Made by a program: the position numbers and the translations under genes. From positions 4,539,448 through 4,603,447 of the forward strand of contig JANVCC010000073.1 in assembly GCA_025345505.1 (NCBI GenBank): a stretch of 64,000 nucleotides of DNA. Direction: 5' to 3'. Source of the DNA: Todiramphus chloris collaris. Lineage: Eukaryota; Chordata; Aves; Coraciiformes; Alcedinidae. Positions 36,901 through 50,318 of this stretch are shown piece by piece (the stretch's first letter is position 1; every line of letters starts with the position of its first letter). The notes below the pieces were generated by a model. It did not search any database. It saw only the letters and a list, made by a program, of their open reading frames with translations, and was not told the origin of the DNA.

Positions 36901-37237
36901 GAATCATAGAATCATTCAGGGTGGAAAACACCCTTAAGATCGCTGAGTCCATCCATAAACCTCACACTGTCAGGTCCACCACTAAACCAGGTACCTCAGC
37001 GCTGCATCTTCACACCTTTTAAAGCCCTCTGGGGATGGGGACTCCACCGCTTCCCTTGGCAGACTGTTCCAGAAGAAATCTTTCCTGATGTCCAACCTAA
37101 ACCTCCCATGGTGGAACATAAGTCCATTTCCTCTTGTCCTATCACTTTTTAACTGGGCAAACAGACCAAGCCCCACCTGACTCCAACCTCCTTTCAGACA
37201 GTCGTAGAGGGTGAGGAGGTCCCACCTCGGTCTCCTG
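36901..37237 (-). mobile_element. CR1 LINE 3' fragment with internal deletion
   Basis: The plus strand opens with two 8-mer-type units ('gaatcata', 'gaatcatt'), followed by 'cagggtggaaaacaccc', the reversed CR1 3' end. On the minus strand the segment LKSDRTRGNGLMFHHGRFRLDIRK is ORF2 C-terminus. Near 37071 the text jumps from 'agactgttccag' to 'aagaaatctttcctg', leaving out a stretch of a few dozen bases present in the copy at 28789, so this copy has a small internal deletion. About 0.34 kb remains. Confidence 0.92.
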
Positions 37238-40200
37238 GTTGCTTCTGCTTCTCTCAGTCTGCTGGAGCTATTTTAGAAAGAGTGCTTTTCTGACTGCAAG
37301 CTCAGGATCCCATTCACGTAAGCTTTGCCTTAGGGAGATCAGCGGTGGTCGAGTCTCTAATGAAAAAAATAACAGAAACAGGCACAACAGAAACAAGGAA
37401 AATGAATTTTTTCACAAAACATGTCTTTTATTTGTGCTGCTGCTGGGCTAGATGTATGCTTTTATTCTGACTGTTTCTTTTTAGTTGAAGCCACAGCTAT
37501 ATGTAAAAGGGATTGCTGGGAAACTATTCTAATTAAACCTGGTTTTGATTTATGGAATTCAGGACACGGGGAGGAAGCTGTCCTTGATGATTAAAATACT
37601 AGCTGAATGATGACACAAATTAGTTAAGAGATCCATTAGTGAGTCTTTTCTAGGAGATGATATTTTCTATGGGTTTTTTTTGTAGCTGTTTGTTTGTTTG
37701 CTGGGTTTCATTTTTCTCTAGCTTTGGAGATTACATTGCCTGAATATTTCATCCCTAGGAAAAAATGAGATTGACCATTGCAGGTGATACAATAAGTCAC
37801 ATGGCTGTTGTCAACAGTTTGTCTTTCTCTTTTTTCCAGAAGGAAGCTAATAACATCTCTGAACTTTCTGCCTGATTGTGTGTGCTTCTGTAGCAATTAA
37901 TTTCTTTATAAGCAGAAAGAAGAAATATAGTCAGGAATGTTAGAATTGGGTTAATTTTTTTATCCCTGTCTAAAGTAATTTCCTGTGTCACATGCATAGT
38001 TTGAGTTTTTCTCAGGCTTCTTCTAAGTCCATCATAATTGCAAGTTCAGGTGGCAGCCTTGATGTCCACAGTCTGCCTGGATGGGACTGTAGGCCAACCC
38101 TCTTGCCTATTCTTGACTCATCCTCACTAACTTGTGGTCCTCCTCTTCATTTTTCCTTCAGTTTCTAGCCACATGGATATTTAAGGTATCATTTCCTCGC
38201 GAGTAGAGCTTGGAAACTCTGCAGAGTTCATTTCCTATCCGATGCGTTCCTTCCTCCCACCTTTCACCTCTCAATTATTTCCTTGGAGAGCCTCAGCTTT
38301 GCTCTTTCTCTGTATCTGATGATGTTCCTCAACAGCATCTCACATTTGATTACTGGTGTTCAGACAGTTTAATGTCACGTGGATGTCCCGGATGGCAAAC
38401 AGTAGATCCGATCCCGCACCTGCTATGTACGTCAGTAGAGACTAAAGCTGGAGCCCAGCAATAAAATCCAGCATTGTGTTAAAGATCAAATTCTAAATTA
38501 AAAAGCTATATAATTGTTTAGCACAAAGGAATGTGAGGTTTTATTTGCTGTGATCAATCACTTCTGGAAAATTTAATTTGTCTCTGATGTAAGAGGGCAT
38601 GTTCCCTTGTATCACCAGCAGGTCGGTGGCTATTATACATCAGGAGGCATAAAGAAACTTTAAGTTCCTTTGTTTTTGAAACTGGTAGATTTTCTGTTGA
38701 CACCTGTGAAATTTTTTGGTTGCCAAGTTGTCACTGGATCTCTACTCCATTAAAGTTCCTATCCAGAATTTGAAAAATCCTACATTCAAACAAAATTTTT
38801 CATGAATTACAGATACTTTGTGTATTAAGTGCTGCTTTTGTTGTAAACACTTCCTTTATTATAGTTGCTTTTCTTCCGGGTAAGTGGCTTTAGAAAGTTT
38901 CTGCTCTTTCCCCTTCATTCCTGCCCCTTGCTGCAGATCATAACCCCACCTATTCTTACATTGCAGAAATTTGCAGGACGATTGAAATGGGCTGTATTAA
39001 AAAAAACCAACCAAACAAAACCCAAAGCCAAACCCCAACCTGAGAAAACCTCTAAGAGTTTTGATGTTTATGTTCTTCTTACATAATTTGCCAATGTACG
39101 ATTCTCACACCACTGAGGGATGCTGACTTTTTTCATACTTGCCATTAATATTAATACATGCTTGGCCAAAAATAAGGTCAGCTTTTTCATTTTTACTGTC
39201 TTCTCCTCCCTTTCTCTCCTCGTAGGGATAGATTCCATTAACAGTCAGCTCACCTAACTTCATGTTCAGCTTTGATGTTTTATTGTGGATGAAATGTCCT
39301 GAAATTTCACATGCATTCTTCAGCTGAGACAGCCAGAACCAATGGGGAAAAGTGTGCTTGGAGTCATCTGAAAGGAACACATTTAGTTATGCCAAGCAAG
39401 GGCATTCAAGCAAATACATAATACATGCCCCTGCATACAAAGGTGTAAAAATGGGAATTTACTGAGCTGGGGTTAGGGTTAATGCCCCCTGTGAAGGATC
39501 CTCAAAACATACTCCTGCTATCCACTTGGCTGGAGTGAATCAGTGCCAGAGAGGAAGCTGACAAAACAGCTGAGTTCAAGAAGTGCTTTTAATCTCAAAT
39601 TGCACAGCCTGATTGCCGCTTCATCTGCGTGTCACAGGGCGACTCAGCTACACAGCCCTGGCTCTACTGTTGGCGTATTCAAGAATTCCCATTCAAGAAT
39701 GGCAAATATGTTTGCAGTATTTTTATTTTGGATGAAATTTGGATGGAATTCATTGAGGAGCCAAGAAACTTCTGGAAACACTAAGTTTTTTTTCATGGTT
39801 TGGAAGGCTTTCTGTTACTTTTTACTAGCCTAGCATAAGCAGCACGTGCTAGGTGTGCTACAGCTACGATGCTGCAAGAAAGCTCTTTCCAGCTCACTCA
39901 TAATGTTTTGTTTCTGGTAGTTCTTCCTTCTCTGCATCTTTCTGCAAACCAGTCTCTCTCTCAGCAACTGGGACATATTTGAGAGCATCCTCCAACAGCT
40001 TCCTCTGGATGTAGACAGATGCCCTGAGATCAGATTCAGTGACAATAAAAATCAGAAATTGTTGTCAATAATAGCAAAAAAAAAAAAGATCTAACTGAGT
40101 CTGTTTCCTCACGGTGATGGGGAAAACTTCCTTTTGCTCAGTTTAGTGGAACGTGGTTGTTGGAGACAGCAATTACCAGAAGGTGATGGATGAAATTGTG

Positions 40201-41951
40201 TCCACTTGGGAGAGAACATCTCTCAAATGATGATCCTTTCTGCAAAATGATGTCACGTGGGTGGGTTTGAAATACTCTTGGCAGTGATGCTCACTTGGCT
40301 CCTCGCTGCAGGAAGTGTCCCGGGCAGGTGAAGCTGGTGCTCTCTGCCCTCCTGCTTCAAGCAGGAGGGAGTTGCTAATTAACTCTTTTTAATTTACCAG
40401 TATTTTGAGAGCACAGTGAGAAAACTTAATGGGCTTAAATGTGACCTTAGTGTTAACAGTGCCTGTTACTGCTGTGACCCTGATGTCTTACAGATCTGTG
40501 GCAGTCTGCGGGGCCACCAAGGTCCTTGAAAGTTTAGCTAAGTATGTGTGGATATGGCTGACCCAAGTGGCTTTGGCAAACACGGGGGCACATTTATTTT
40601 CTGCTGGTCTTTGCAGGAATTTCTTACCTGCTTTTTATTCTCACTGGATATTATATTTTTTAAAATGATGTCATGTCCACCACACTGCATTTACTTTCCC
40701 ATCCGCTTAGTCCTCCAACAGTGGTATGGTTTAGTGCTGTTACTATGTAAATGGTTACCAAGTGAATAACTACTCTCATAAAGAGTCACAGGGAGAAATT
40801 GCTTTAGCTTCATATGCTAATAGATAGCAGGTTCTTATTAGTAGAGCTTATTAATTGGTTTGGTGTCTTAATTAAATTGGTGTGCCAGTGAGCGGAAAAA
40901 TAAATCCTTGTTAGGCCAGTGGACTCCGTATTTTATGTCCTGGCATTTTTCATGCTCAGAAAACTCTAGAAACAGCAGCTGAGCCTCCAGTACTGCTGAG
41001 AGACTTCTCAGCAATGATATCTGATGCTTTATGGAGGCAAATAAAGAACCATAATTGGAGTTTGGTTTCAAATGCGGGTGATAAGTGATTCCCAGCCCCG
41101 TAGGTAAGTAACGTATTTCAGCCATCTCGCCACGTCAAAAATATGTGTGCCTTTGAACCACATGCCACTGGAAAAAGCTGGTCAGTGTTAGCTGCAAGTG
41201 TGCTGGGATGGCAGGGGGATTTCCAAGCAACGTTACGTTCCTGTGAAAATATGAAAATAGTTTCACGCCGATAAGTAACTTCTCCCGAATAAAACCTGTT
41301 ATGTATGTATCTGATAGCACGTATCTTCCCTGTGAGTTAAGATGTCCCTTGTGTCTGGAGTTATCTGCATCTCTGATAAGTTGGCTTTGACACATAATTA
41401 TATATATATTTTTTTTCCTTTCTCTCTTCCCTTCCTGTAGGAAGACTAAAGTAGTGCAAAATGTGCAGTTTTGCTGCAGTGTAAGCCAAAAGCATAATTC
41501 ATGTTGCACACATATAATTTGATTTCAAAAGATTATCTCTAGTACTGGCAAAACATCAGTGAGGCAGGCTGCTCTGAGGTACTAAAATCATACAGTAAAA
41601 TTATCTGGAGTGTTTGGCTGAAGTCAGCATCCACCTTTTCATGCCAGTTCTTGTTTGGTTGGTTGGTTTTGGGCTTTTTACATTTGCCTTTTTAATGTAA
41701 AAAATAGTATGTTGCTCTTCATTTTCATCTTAGCATTGACATTTCTGTGTTTTCCTGTTCCTGATGCTTAGCTCGCACTGGTATGAGTGGAAGGCGTGGA
41801 GATGGAAAGGAGACTCTCCGAGGCCACCCCATGCATGACAGGAGGAGAACCTTCCTCCTCTCCTCTGCCGTAGCTCAGGGGCTGCTCCAGTCTCTCTTAG
41901 ATCTGAAGAATCTCATAGCCCGAGTTTCAGTCCAGGAAGCTTTGACTTTGC
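37238..41951. other. Largely unique non-coding sequence
   Basis: Apart from the candidate exon at 39254-39367 I see nothing gene-like. An A/C-rich low-complexity stretch lies at 38999-39040 and a run of 12 A near 40077. No transposon is recognisable. Confidence 0.5.
39254..39367 (-). other. Candidate 114-bp internal exon of unknown gene
   Basis: On the minus strand, 'tgtgttcctttcag' directly precedes 39367. This is a good acceptor with a pyrimidine tract and a branch-point-like 'actaaat' upstream. At 39254 the sequence reads 'ttag' followed by intron-like 'gtgagctg', a strong donor. Between them 114 bp are open in one frame and would be a phase 1-1 exon encoding about 37 residues: starts DSKHTFPHWFWLSQLKNACE, includes a possible N-glycosylation site (NKT) and ends ...KLNMKL. 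The frame stays open past the donor to 39108. Codon choice looks natural (CTG, AAG preferred). I do not recognise the protein, and chance remains more likely than not. Confidence 0.2.
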
Positions 41952-42230
41952 GCCTTGTGATAGGAAGAGGAGCAATGGATTCAAGCTTGAGTACAGGAAG
42001 TCCACCTCAACATGAGGAAGAACTTCACTGTAAGGGTTGCAGAGCACTGGAACAGACTCCCCAGAGAGGTTGTGAAGTCTTCTCTGGAGACTTTCAAGAC
42101 CTCCCTGGATGCATTTCTGACTGATCTACCCTAGATCCTTGGTCCTGCTCTGGCGGGGGGGGGGGGGGGGGGGACGACTTGATGATCTTCAGAGGTCCCT
42201 TCCAACCCATGTCATTCTGTGATTCTGTGA
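41952..42230 (+). mobile_element. CR1 LINE 3' fragment with poly-G expansion
   Basis: The match begins around 'gccttgtgataggaagagg', passes 'aagtccacctcaacatgagg' and 'cagagaggttgtgaag', and ends with 'agaggtcccttccaaccc' plus two perfect ATTCTGTG units (42214-42229), the CR1 3' signature. About 0.28 kb of ORF2 end and 3' UTR remain, with no intact frame. The usual short G run of the 3' UTR is expanded to 19 G at 42155-42173. Confidence 0.95.
42155..42173 (+). repeat. G19 homopolymer
   Basis: Nineteen consecutive G inside the CR1 3' UTR, where related copies (such as 4088-4707) have about six. It has grown by slippage and can form a G-quadruplex. The exact count is sensitive to sequencing error. 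Confidence 0.8.
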
Positions 42231-45200
42231 CTAGACTGTTGAATTGTGGCTTTTGGCAGGAGGCTGTGTGATGTTTCAGTGAGGAAGGTCAGGAGGAATT
42301 TTTTGTCCGTGTCCTGTTGGATGATGGTAGAACAGCAAAAATCTCCTCCTTGTTTTCAGCGATTGTTTTACGGGAAGAGGCAATGCGTTGGGCGGCAGCA
42401 GACAGAAAGTGAAGTAAAAAAGGTGTGTGATCTGGTGAAAACATCTCTCAACCTTAGTAACGGAGTATTGGGGTCATTTAATACCTGTACTGTGACACCC
42501 AGAACCTTCCATAGCAGTAGGAGAGGACACTGAAGGTAGAGTATAATAGACTGGTAATAAAGGGAATACCCTTTCCTCTGGGGACTCTGTAAGGGTAGGA
42601 TAGTCTCCATGCTGACAGGCCTACAGTTTCACTAAGGTCTTTGTTCACTGCTTATTCCTAGGTGAGGATGCAATTCCAAACCTGTGAAAGGGTTGAACTT
42701 CTGGTAGAAGACTTACTAAGCTATACAGACTGGACAACTTCTTACAGTCTGCGCTTGATTCCTGATTAAAATGAAGCTGTGGGATCCTAATGGATATAAA
42801 ATTCTCCGTCTCTTTCACTCTCTGCCCTTCACTTCACGGTGGAGTTTGAAAGGAATCTTGTTTGTTAGTTTTCGAATCTCTGGTTTGCAGCTGTAGCAAA
42901 ACATTTGGATAGAAATCTTCATTTCTAAAACCTACTTAGGGTAAAATGCCCTTTTTTATTGTTTACTTAGTGCATTTGAAAGAACTACTGTTAAAGCCCA
43001 GCTTCTGCACCTGCGTTCCTCCAGAAAACTGTCTCTTCAAATTCTCTAGACTGATTTGTCGTTTTCTTACGTGCCAGAACTGGTTGTATCTCTTATTGCC
43101 CTGCGTCGCTGACAAAAGATAATGCCTCGTGACAGATGCAGCTGCACATCACTGTGGCTGAGAAACCAGGAGAGAAACGGGCCCGGGTCTGGGGAAGGCT
43201 TCATATCTCCCGTGAACAAGTTTTCCTTACAGGACTTTAAGTCTGGCTGGCAATGGCCTTGGCTATCTTTTTTCTTTTTGCAAGTGTGAAGGAAGGTGAA
43301 AGTCAGGGGAAGGCTGAGTGATAGGAATCTTTCTTTTCCATCCGTGCACAGATCTACCTCATATCTCAGCCTCCTACTGGGGAGGGTTGAATAGAAGGTC
43401 TCCTTGAAATCTGCTTTGCACGTTGACCAGAAACAGTCTTAAGAATTTGTTCAGCATCCCTTTTGGCCCTTACTATCCTGATCTAGTACAATCAAAGAGC
43501 TCCTGCTCGTCCTGTCAGATGAGAGATGCAGACAGAGAAGTTATTCTAGATAAGAGGGTGTGTGTGCCATCCAAGATGCTCTTGCTTTACATTTTTTGGG
43601 ATTTGTGGTTTAAAAACTGAAGGATAGAGTAATAGTTCTGCTCTGGGATCTGGTTTGATTCTGTGGCCCAATAGAAGGGGTATGGTTTTGTTGGAGGAGT
43701 ATGGTTTCACCTAGGGTTGTTGTGCCAAATGCTATGTTCTTGAAGCCACACAAAACAGGTGTGGTTCAATGGAAAAACGTCCTTTACAAGAACAGCAGTG
43801 TTCACTGAAATACTGCCTGTGATGGAAAATTTACAGCATCACTGTCTTTTTGTAAGTTAGTCAGCAGATTAATTCCCTCTTAGTTAACAGTTCTTTAGTT
43901 CTGCTTTGGCCTTAGCCATTCCCATTTTCACCCTTTGGACCTTCTATAAAAAGAACCTAGAAAAAAATTGCCTTTTTAGACATTAGGAGCCAAATTCTGG
44001 ACTCTGTGGACTGTGTTACTGTTTACATTGCTAGTTTTCTGTCTTCATGAGTCAAGCAAGATGTGTGTCTTCCCAAATTTAGAAATGCATCTGTCTGTGA
44101 TGCCTTTTATAGTCTGTTAGCTACAGCCCAAAGTCGCTGTAATTGACAGGTAGATTCCTCTCCTGGATCCGGGCTTCTTTGGCATCTGTGCCTTGGGTGC
44201 TACTGACCCTCTGCCACGTGAAGTCAAGTAGGACTTTTCTTTTAAATTTTACACACGAATCAGTATCAGTTTTTCCAACTTGAACAATTCTTTGCCAGCG
44301 TGTTTTGCTGAAGTGGAGTTTGGCCCTTTCGTCTGAGCTGAAAGAGGGCCTCTAAACGGATTTGTTGCAGGTTTGAGAGGGTGAGAGCCCACACCTCTTA
44401 CTGCCAAGTGACTGAAATTTCCCCTTGCAGTCTGTATGGGTTTAATTCTGCAACATGGATGAAAATGTTTGTGTTTTCACACAGTGTGGAATGGGCCTGC
44501 CGTTCCCTGGTTAAATTTGGTGAGAAGGAAGACTATGGGTGGTAATGACAAACAGTCATGTGTTTTCCAGCTCAGCAAAAAGCAGAGCTTGTGGTCACCC
44601 AGCTTTGTCTTGGGAAAAAGCTTATTGTTTATTTGCTGTAAATAACTCCCCCCTAAAAAGCAACATGTTCAGACAGGGTTGGAAGAAGATCCTGAGGAGG
44701 TTCAGGGCTGGCCATTCACCTTGTTCTGTAATTATTTTTTATTAATATCATGTAATTCTTCAGTAACTGTACCTGTGTATGGTATGGTGCTGTTCAGATA
44801 GCTCAGAGCTCATCCCTGTCCTTCCTGACCCTACGGTTACCCTTGTGTTTCAGCTTTATTGCCCTCCAACTTCCTGCCTGTCTCTGTTTTTCATTCCATG
44901 ATAAAGTAACACAATAGCGCTGACTTAGTTTTTCTCATCTCTCACCCTCATTTGAATAAGTAATGCCCCAGAAGGATAATTGTTCTTAGGTTTCCATTTC
45001 TTACGTTGTTGTCTTTCCCTGATTTATTTCCCCCTCTTGCTGCAGCAGTATTCCTCACTGGCTCCTAGCTTAGCATCTGATCTAGAGTCGCTTTGATTTC
45101 CGAGCACGTAAAGGAAACTAGCGTGCAGAAACACCTCCCCCTGCCCCCTGCCCAGCTCCCTCCAGACAGACACACCTCCTTACCTGCCAAGGGACACTTC

Positions 45201-47987
45201 CTGAGCTAAGTTTGGCAAGGCTAACAGAAAGCTCAGGCAGACTTAGAGGGATAGTTTAAGCTGAGCAACATATCATAGCTGGGTTTTATTATGTTGTATT
45301 CCGCGACACACAGTTCTCTTAGAGATGAAAATTGCTTTGAGATTTGATGAGAACTGAAGTAGCTTTCTGTTTTTCTGTAGAGCCTCAAGTTTGTATCAAA
45401 GAGAGAGAGAACTGAGATCAAAATGCTTGTTCCTATCCTTTTGCCTGACAGCTATGCCTGAGCGATATCTGCAGCAGCATTATCAATAGGTATTTGCTTA
45501 GACTTCCTTCCATTCCCGCCTCAGACGTGGTTTCTTCTTTGGCTTTAGATTCCCTGAGTTGTTAAGTGGCACTGACACTGTGTGAGAGAGGAAAGAATGT
45601 TTTTGCAAACTGCCTTATAATGAATTGGTGGAAATGCTGCCCGTCAGATAGGTGGTCAATCTCACCCTCTCTTTCTTCTCTCCCAGTGGGGTCTAATCAC
45701 TGTAAAAAATAAATTAGTATACCGAGTTCAGGAACACTAACTCAATAAATACATTAATGTCAGAGCAAATGGCAGTCTTGGCTACCCTGCTGATATAAGT
45801 GATTATTCTATTTACACTTAAATATACTGTGCTGTTATTGCTTCCAGAGAACCTATTATGGCCTACCCCTCACTTCTTCAAAACCTATCAACATCTTTAA
45901 CTGTCAGCATCCTGTTTTTCTCTTTGCCTTCCAAAACATGCAAGTGACAACTTATGTGCTGCAGTAATCAAGAGTGAGACGTGTCCAGTATAAAACCTGG
46001 AGCCTTAGGATGGAGCCGGAAAGGATTCTAGCAAAACGCTGAGAACGTGAGCAGCGGGTGTGTGTTGCCAGGACAAGATGGTACCCTCTAGATTTCAACC
46101 TCTTGTCTTTCTAATAATAGCCTCATTTTTGTGTTTCAGTTTTTCTGGGGTGTATATTAACCTGTATTGGCCCGTGAGCTGGATGGCTGCATAGCAGGCA
46201 TGTGCAGAAGCAAAGTTATAGCTGTCACTGGTGATGTGGGAGACAACTGCACTTAAGACACTGTTTTGGGATGAATTTTTTAAGAAACTACTAATTTTAA
46301 TTACATAAAACGAGAAGGGTCTGTCTTAAAACACCAGAAATAACATAGTTTGTCACCATTTTTCAGTAAGCCCACTTTTATTGATGTGGACACTTGTTTG
46401 TCTGCAGCAATAGGCACGAATCAGTGGCGCGTTTTCTGCGCCTTATCCTCAGGATGGAACAAACCAACCTTTCTCACCCTTCCACATGAAGCCAACAGAT
46501 AAATATTGGCTCCATTATACCTGGAAGGGCAGAAACAGGCATCCTATTTCCTGAAGACAGGAGAGCAAATGAATTTTTAGGAAAACAGACTCCTGTAGCA
46601 GCCTTCTTTCTGTGTCTTCCTGCAGATGTAGCTGGATGAGCAGAGCACATCAGCACATTTCTTGTGGGTACAGAGAAGTGCTCAGCAAACCTGGACCATG
46701 ATGAAGAGCTCTCCAGGCTGCCTGGTGTCATTACACTCTTGGTCCCTTGTGAGCAGTGTTTAGCTGGGCTTTAAGCAAGGCTGGTGCTGGAAGATAAGAG
46801 TGTACCAGTTTCTCATCTAAGCTGTGAGATTTCTGCTAAGCAGGAAGGTTTCTTGTCTCATTGAGCACCACAGCACGTGCCTGCCTTTAGCCAAAAGCCT
46901 CCGTGGTGCTGGTGGGTAACACCCGTGGGGTAACTCAACACAGTCGGTCCCTGCAGTCCCCCCCTCCCAGCTACAGCTGCACAGTGGCACCTGGGATGAT
47001 CTGGAGTTTCTGAGCAAACAGCTTTGGGGCTGCTGGCATCTCGGACCCGGAAAGGAAAGACGGTACGAGATAACAAGATGGGCAGCTGGTGAGCAGCAGA
47101 AGGAAGGGGTTTGTGGGGACAGATCCCAGTGCTATGCCGTGCCATCGTGTGAAAAATGGATGGGGAGGATAGAGAGGAGCAAAAAGCACCCTGTCGGTAT
47201 GTATTAGTGGTCTGTAGTGTGTTAGTGCTTAGTGGGAGCCTGGTTCCTTATGTAATCCTCTTTGGCCCTCTCTGGGAGGGGGCATCTCCACCGCTGTGAA
47301 ATCTGTGAATAAAAAGCACTTTGTGTTTGCATCTCAGCTCGGGTGAATGAGTTTGTTGTGGGATCTGTTTAATTTTGTTTTGGCTCACATATTTCACTGT
47401 TTAGACTCTTGAACTGTCTAAAAATGTACCTTGCAGGAATACTTACAAACCCTTGCTGTGTACAGCTGTGTCTGAGACAAAGTTTAATTTAAATTTCCAA
47501 GTCTAATCATAAAAGTTGATGGTACGCCTTAAGGGCTGAGGGTAGTTACTCAGAAAGCTGAGCAGTTCACAAGGTTATGTGCAAAGCAGGACTAACAAGA
47601 TGCTGAGAAATAATAGTCTCATATGGGATCAGTTTCAGGTTGTAGAGCACATAGCACAGAGATTTAATGCAGTTTAGATGTACTTGAAAATCATCCCGGT
47701 TTAGTTAGGGTGTTTTTACTTTCTTTCAGACAATATTTTCCTAACCTTGAAAATACCTTATGGGTGGTTTGCAAATAAAAATCTAAACATTCCTGTAATC
47801 AGGTTAAGATACACATGGACGTTCCATTTTTCGTTACGTTCGACTTATCTTTACCCTTATTTGAAGTCTTAATATGGAGCTGTACATGATTTTAATGCTA
47901 GGCATAGAGGCTGGCATTAGCACAGCAGATTTTTAGAAGAGATTAGATGAGAATTGAGTTGCCTTCTATAGAGCATTTTGCTTTACT

Positions 47988-48001
47988 CCCCCCCCCCCCC
48001 C
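47988..48001 (+). repeat. C14 homopolymer
   Basis: Fourteen C followed by 'ttctttttttaag'. It is a pure pyrimidine stretch with i-motif or G-quadruplex potential on the other strand. Confidence 0.8.
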
Positions 48002-49393
48002 TTCTTTTTTTAAGATATCTTTTTGTCAAGTGTGAATACTAACAATGTTGATATGGGGTGACAGTTTGACCAAACAACCATAGCAACAGTAACTGTTTTC
48101 CTTGTGATAACAGCTAAGCTAAAGGTTATGCGTATTGCTGCATCTCTCAATCTATTTGTTCCACAGCACAGTGCCAGACAAAAGTAAGACTATAGACAGC
48201 TACATCCAAAATACACATTTGTTTGGAGGAAGGGTGAGCTGCAGAACTCTGGTTAAAGGATAAATGTGGATAGTGTTTCTCCTCTAATGCATTATCTCAA
48301 AAGAAATATTATGAAATCCATGTTAAATAATATTTTGGTGCATGAATATTTAATTTAAAAACTTATTAAATAGTATCTGCTTTCTCGTGCTCCCTTAGGA
48401 AAGGGAATAAAAATCAAAACCCAGAGGCTGTTTGAAGGAAAGCATTTGTTTATTTTCTCCTTTCAGGAACAGTGCTGGACGTGTACAGTTGACCTAGATA
48501 ATATTTAGTATTGACCTCAAGTCTTCAATGTGTATCCCATATGACCCAAAGGACAAAACCAAATAAATGTCTTTGGAATGTGGGAGCTCCTCATTTTTCC
48601 CAATGTGGAATGGAATAAAGTAAGCGTGTTATTTCCCAAAGCAGTATTCATACCCAGTCAGAGCTATAATAACTTTCACAATAGTCCGTCACACCTGATA
48701 ATCTGTGGTATTTTCATATTTTCTAGTCTTTGTTTATTAGGATAATTATATTCAGAATTATTCACATTTTCATAAATAGGGAGATAATCTTATCTCCCAG
48801 ACAGTGAGGTCTGTGTGTGTGAGTGATCCCTGCTCTAACAGTTGCCACAGCAGCAGCTGAGGGCCTTTTAATAACTAAGGCTTCTCAGTGCAACAGATAA
48901 TACATAGTGATGATAATTCACTAAAGCAGGGTGGATTTTAGGCTGGAGAGACACGTTGCACTGGGTTTCTGCACTGCTGAATCAAACTCAGTCTCTTGCA
49001 TTTGGTGTTGGAATAACTTTCCTGCTGGAGGAATTAATATTTTACAGTGACTTAGTCCTTGTTCAGGAAAACTTTCATTTTCCTTATTAGGGTTGCCTAG
49101 GTTTTTAGGTCACCGGATTGAATCCTTGCAGTTTTGATGAAAGAGGAAAAATAGCCTCTGGTGACTCCTGAGCTGTGTGGGTAACAGGAAAAAAAGAACA
49201 GGGCATAACTCTGCCTTGTGACGTGCTGATTTTGAGAGTAAAGGACTGGTATGGTAACAAGTAAAATTTTCCCCCAGAGTTCCATCTGCTAGAAACAAAT
49301 GAAAACGAATGGAATAGTGATCCTGGAAATTTTGACTCTCGTGGCTATAAGGCTAATTTTTTCTAATGAATACTGTCAGACACATTTCAGTTT

Positions 49394-49409
49394 GTGGTGG
49401 TGGTGGTGA
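49394..49409 (+). repeat. (GTG)n microsatellite
   Basis: Five consecutive GTG units, a short trinucleotide repeat in unique sequence. Confidence 0.75.
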
Positions 49410-50289
49410 TTTTTCAAAAGAAAAGCAAAATATGTGGACCCTTCAGATGACCTTCATTATTTAACATAGGGCTGTTACTCTATTTAATAGCACGGTAGTT
49501 ATGTCAAAATCCAAACAAAATCTACCACTTGCATACTCCCAGAATGATCAGCTGTTTCTTTGCCTTATAATGTACAATTCCCTTTGCAGCTTAAAGGCCC
49601 TGTTGTACTCTCTTGCACACGTGTCTGTGTGATGGTAGGAGGGCAGGCTACGTTCATTAACACCATTGTTTAAAGCATTTAACACAAATACTCACTCTAT
49701 ACTTCTACGTGAAGCTGGTAGTATGGTTTGCTTCCAGAGGATGGGTTTGTGTCAGATAAAGATATGTCCACATTTTTTGCTGGAAATGGTCAGGATGCTG
49801 CAAACCGAGGTTTATTTTCCATCCAGTCTGTTGTGTGCAAGGTGAGATGTGCAGGCAGAGCTCTGTCAACGACTTCCTTTTCTGTTTGTTATTAAATCCG
49901 ATCTAAACAAGTTATTTTAGAACAGAGGACAAAATCCCACTTGCACCTTTTCTCCTCTTCTGAGTTGAATGGTGTTTAGTAAAAAATATTGTGGTCTGTC
50001 TTGTGTATGTTCTGGGTAACACACTTCACACAACTCAGTATTTCAGTGATGGAAAGGAACTGCAGCGTGTACCTGCAGGAAAGTCACTGGGGTGTATGCT
50101 TTGGGGGAAGGGTTCGTTGCGTAGGATTAATTCTTGCCATAGCAAAATGCCAACCCAAGTTGTGATTTGTAGAGATGCGACTCAGAGCTGAATTTGAGTC
50201 AGGACTGCCCATGGTCTAAAATAGCAAATGGTTTCTCTCAGGACAGAAACGTGAGGTTTCTCAAAATCTTGTCTCTACGTGGTTTGGGG

Positions 50290-50318
50290 TTTTTTTTCCT
50301 TTTTTTTTTTTTTCTTTT
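50290..50318 (+). repeat. T-rich pyrimidine tract
   Basis: An uninterrupted T/C stretch containing a run of 13 T. It is a simple repeat with no adjoining retroposon that I recognise. Confidence 0.75.
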
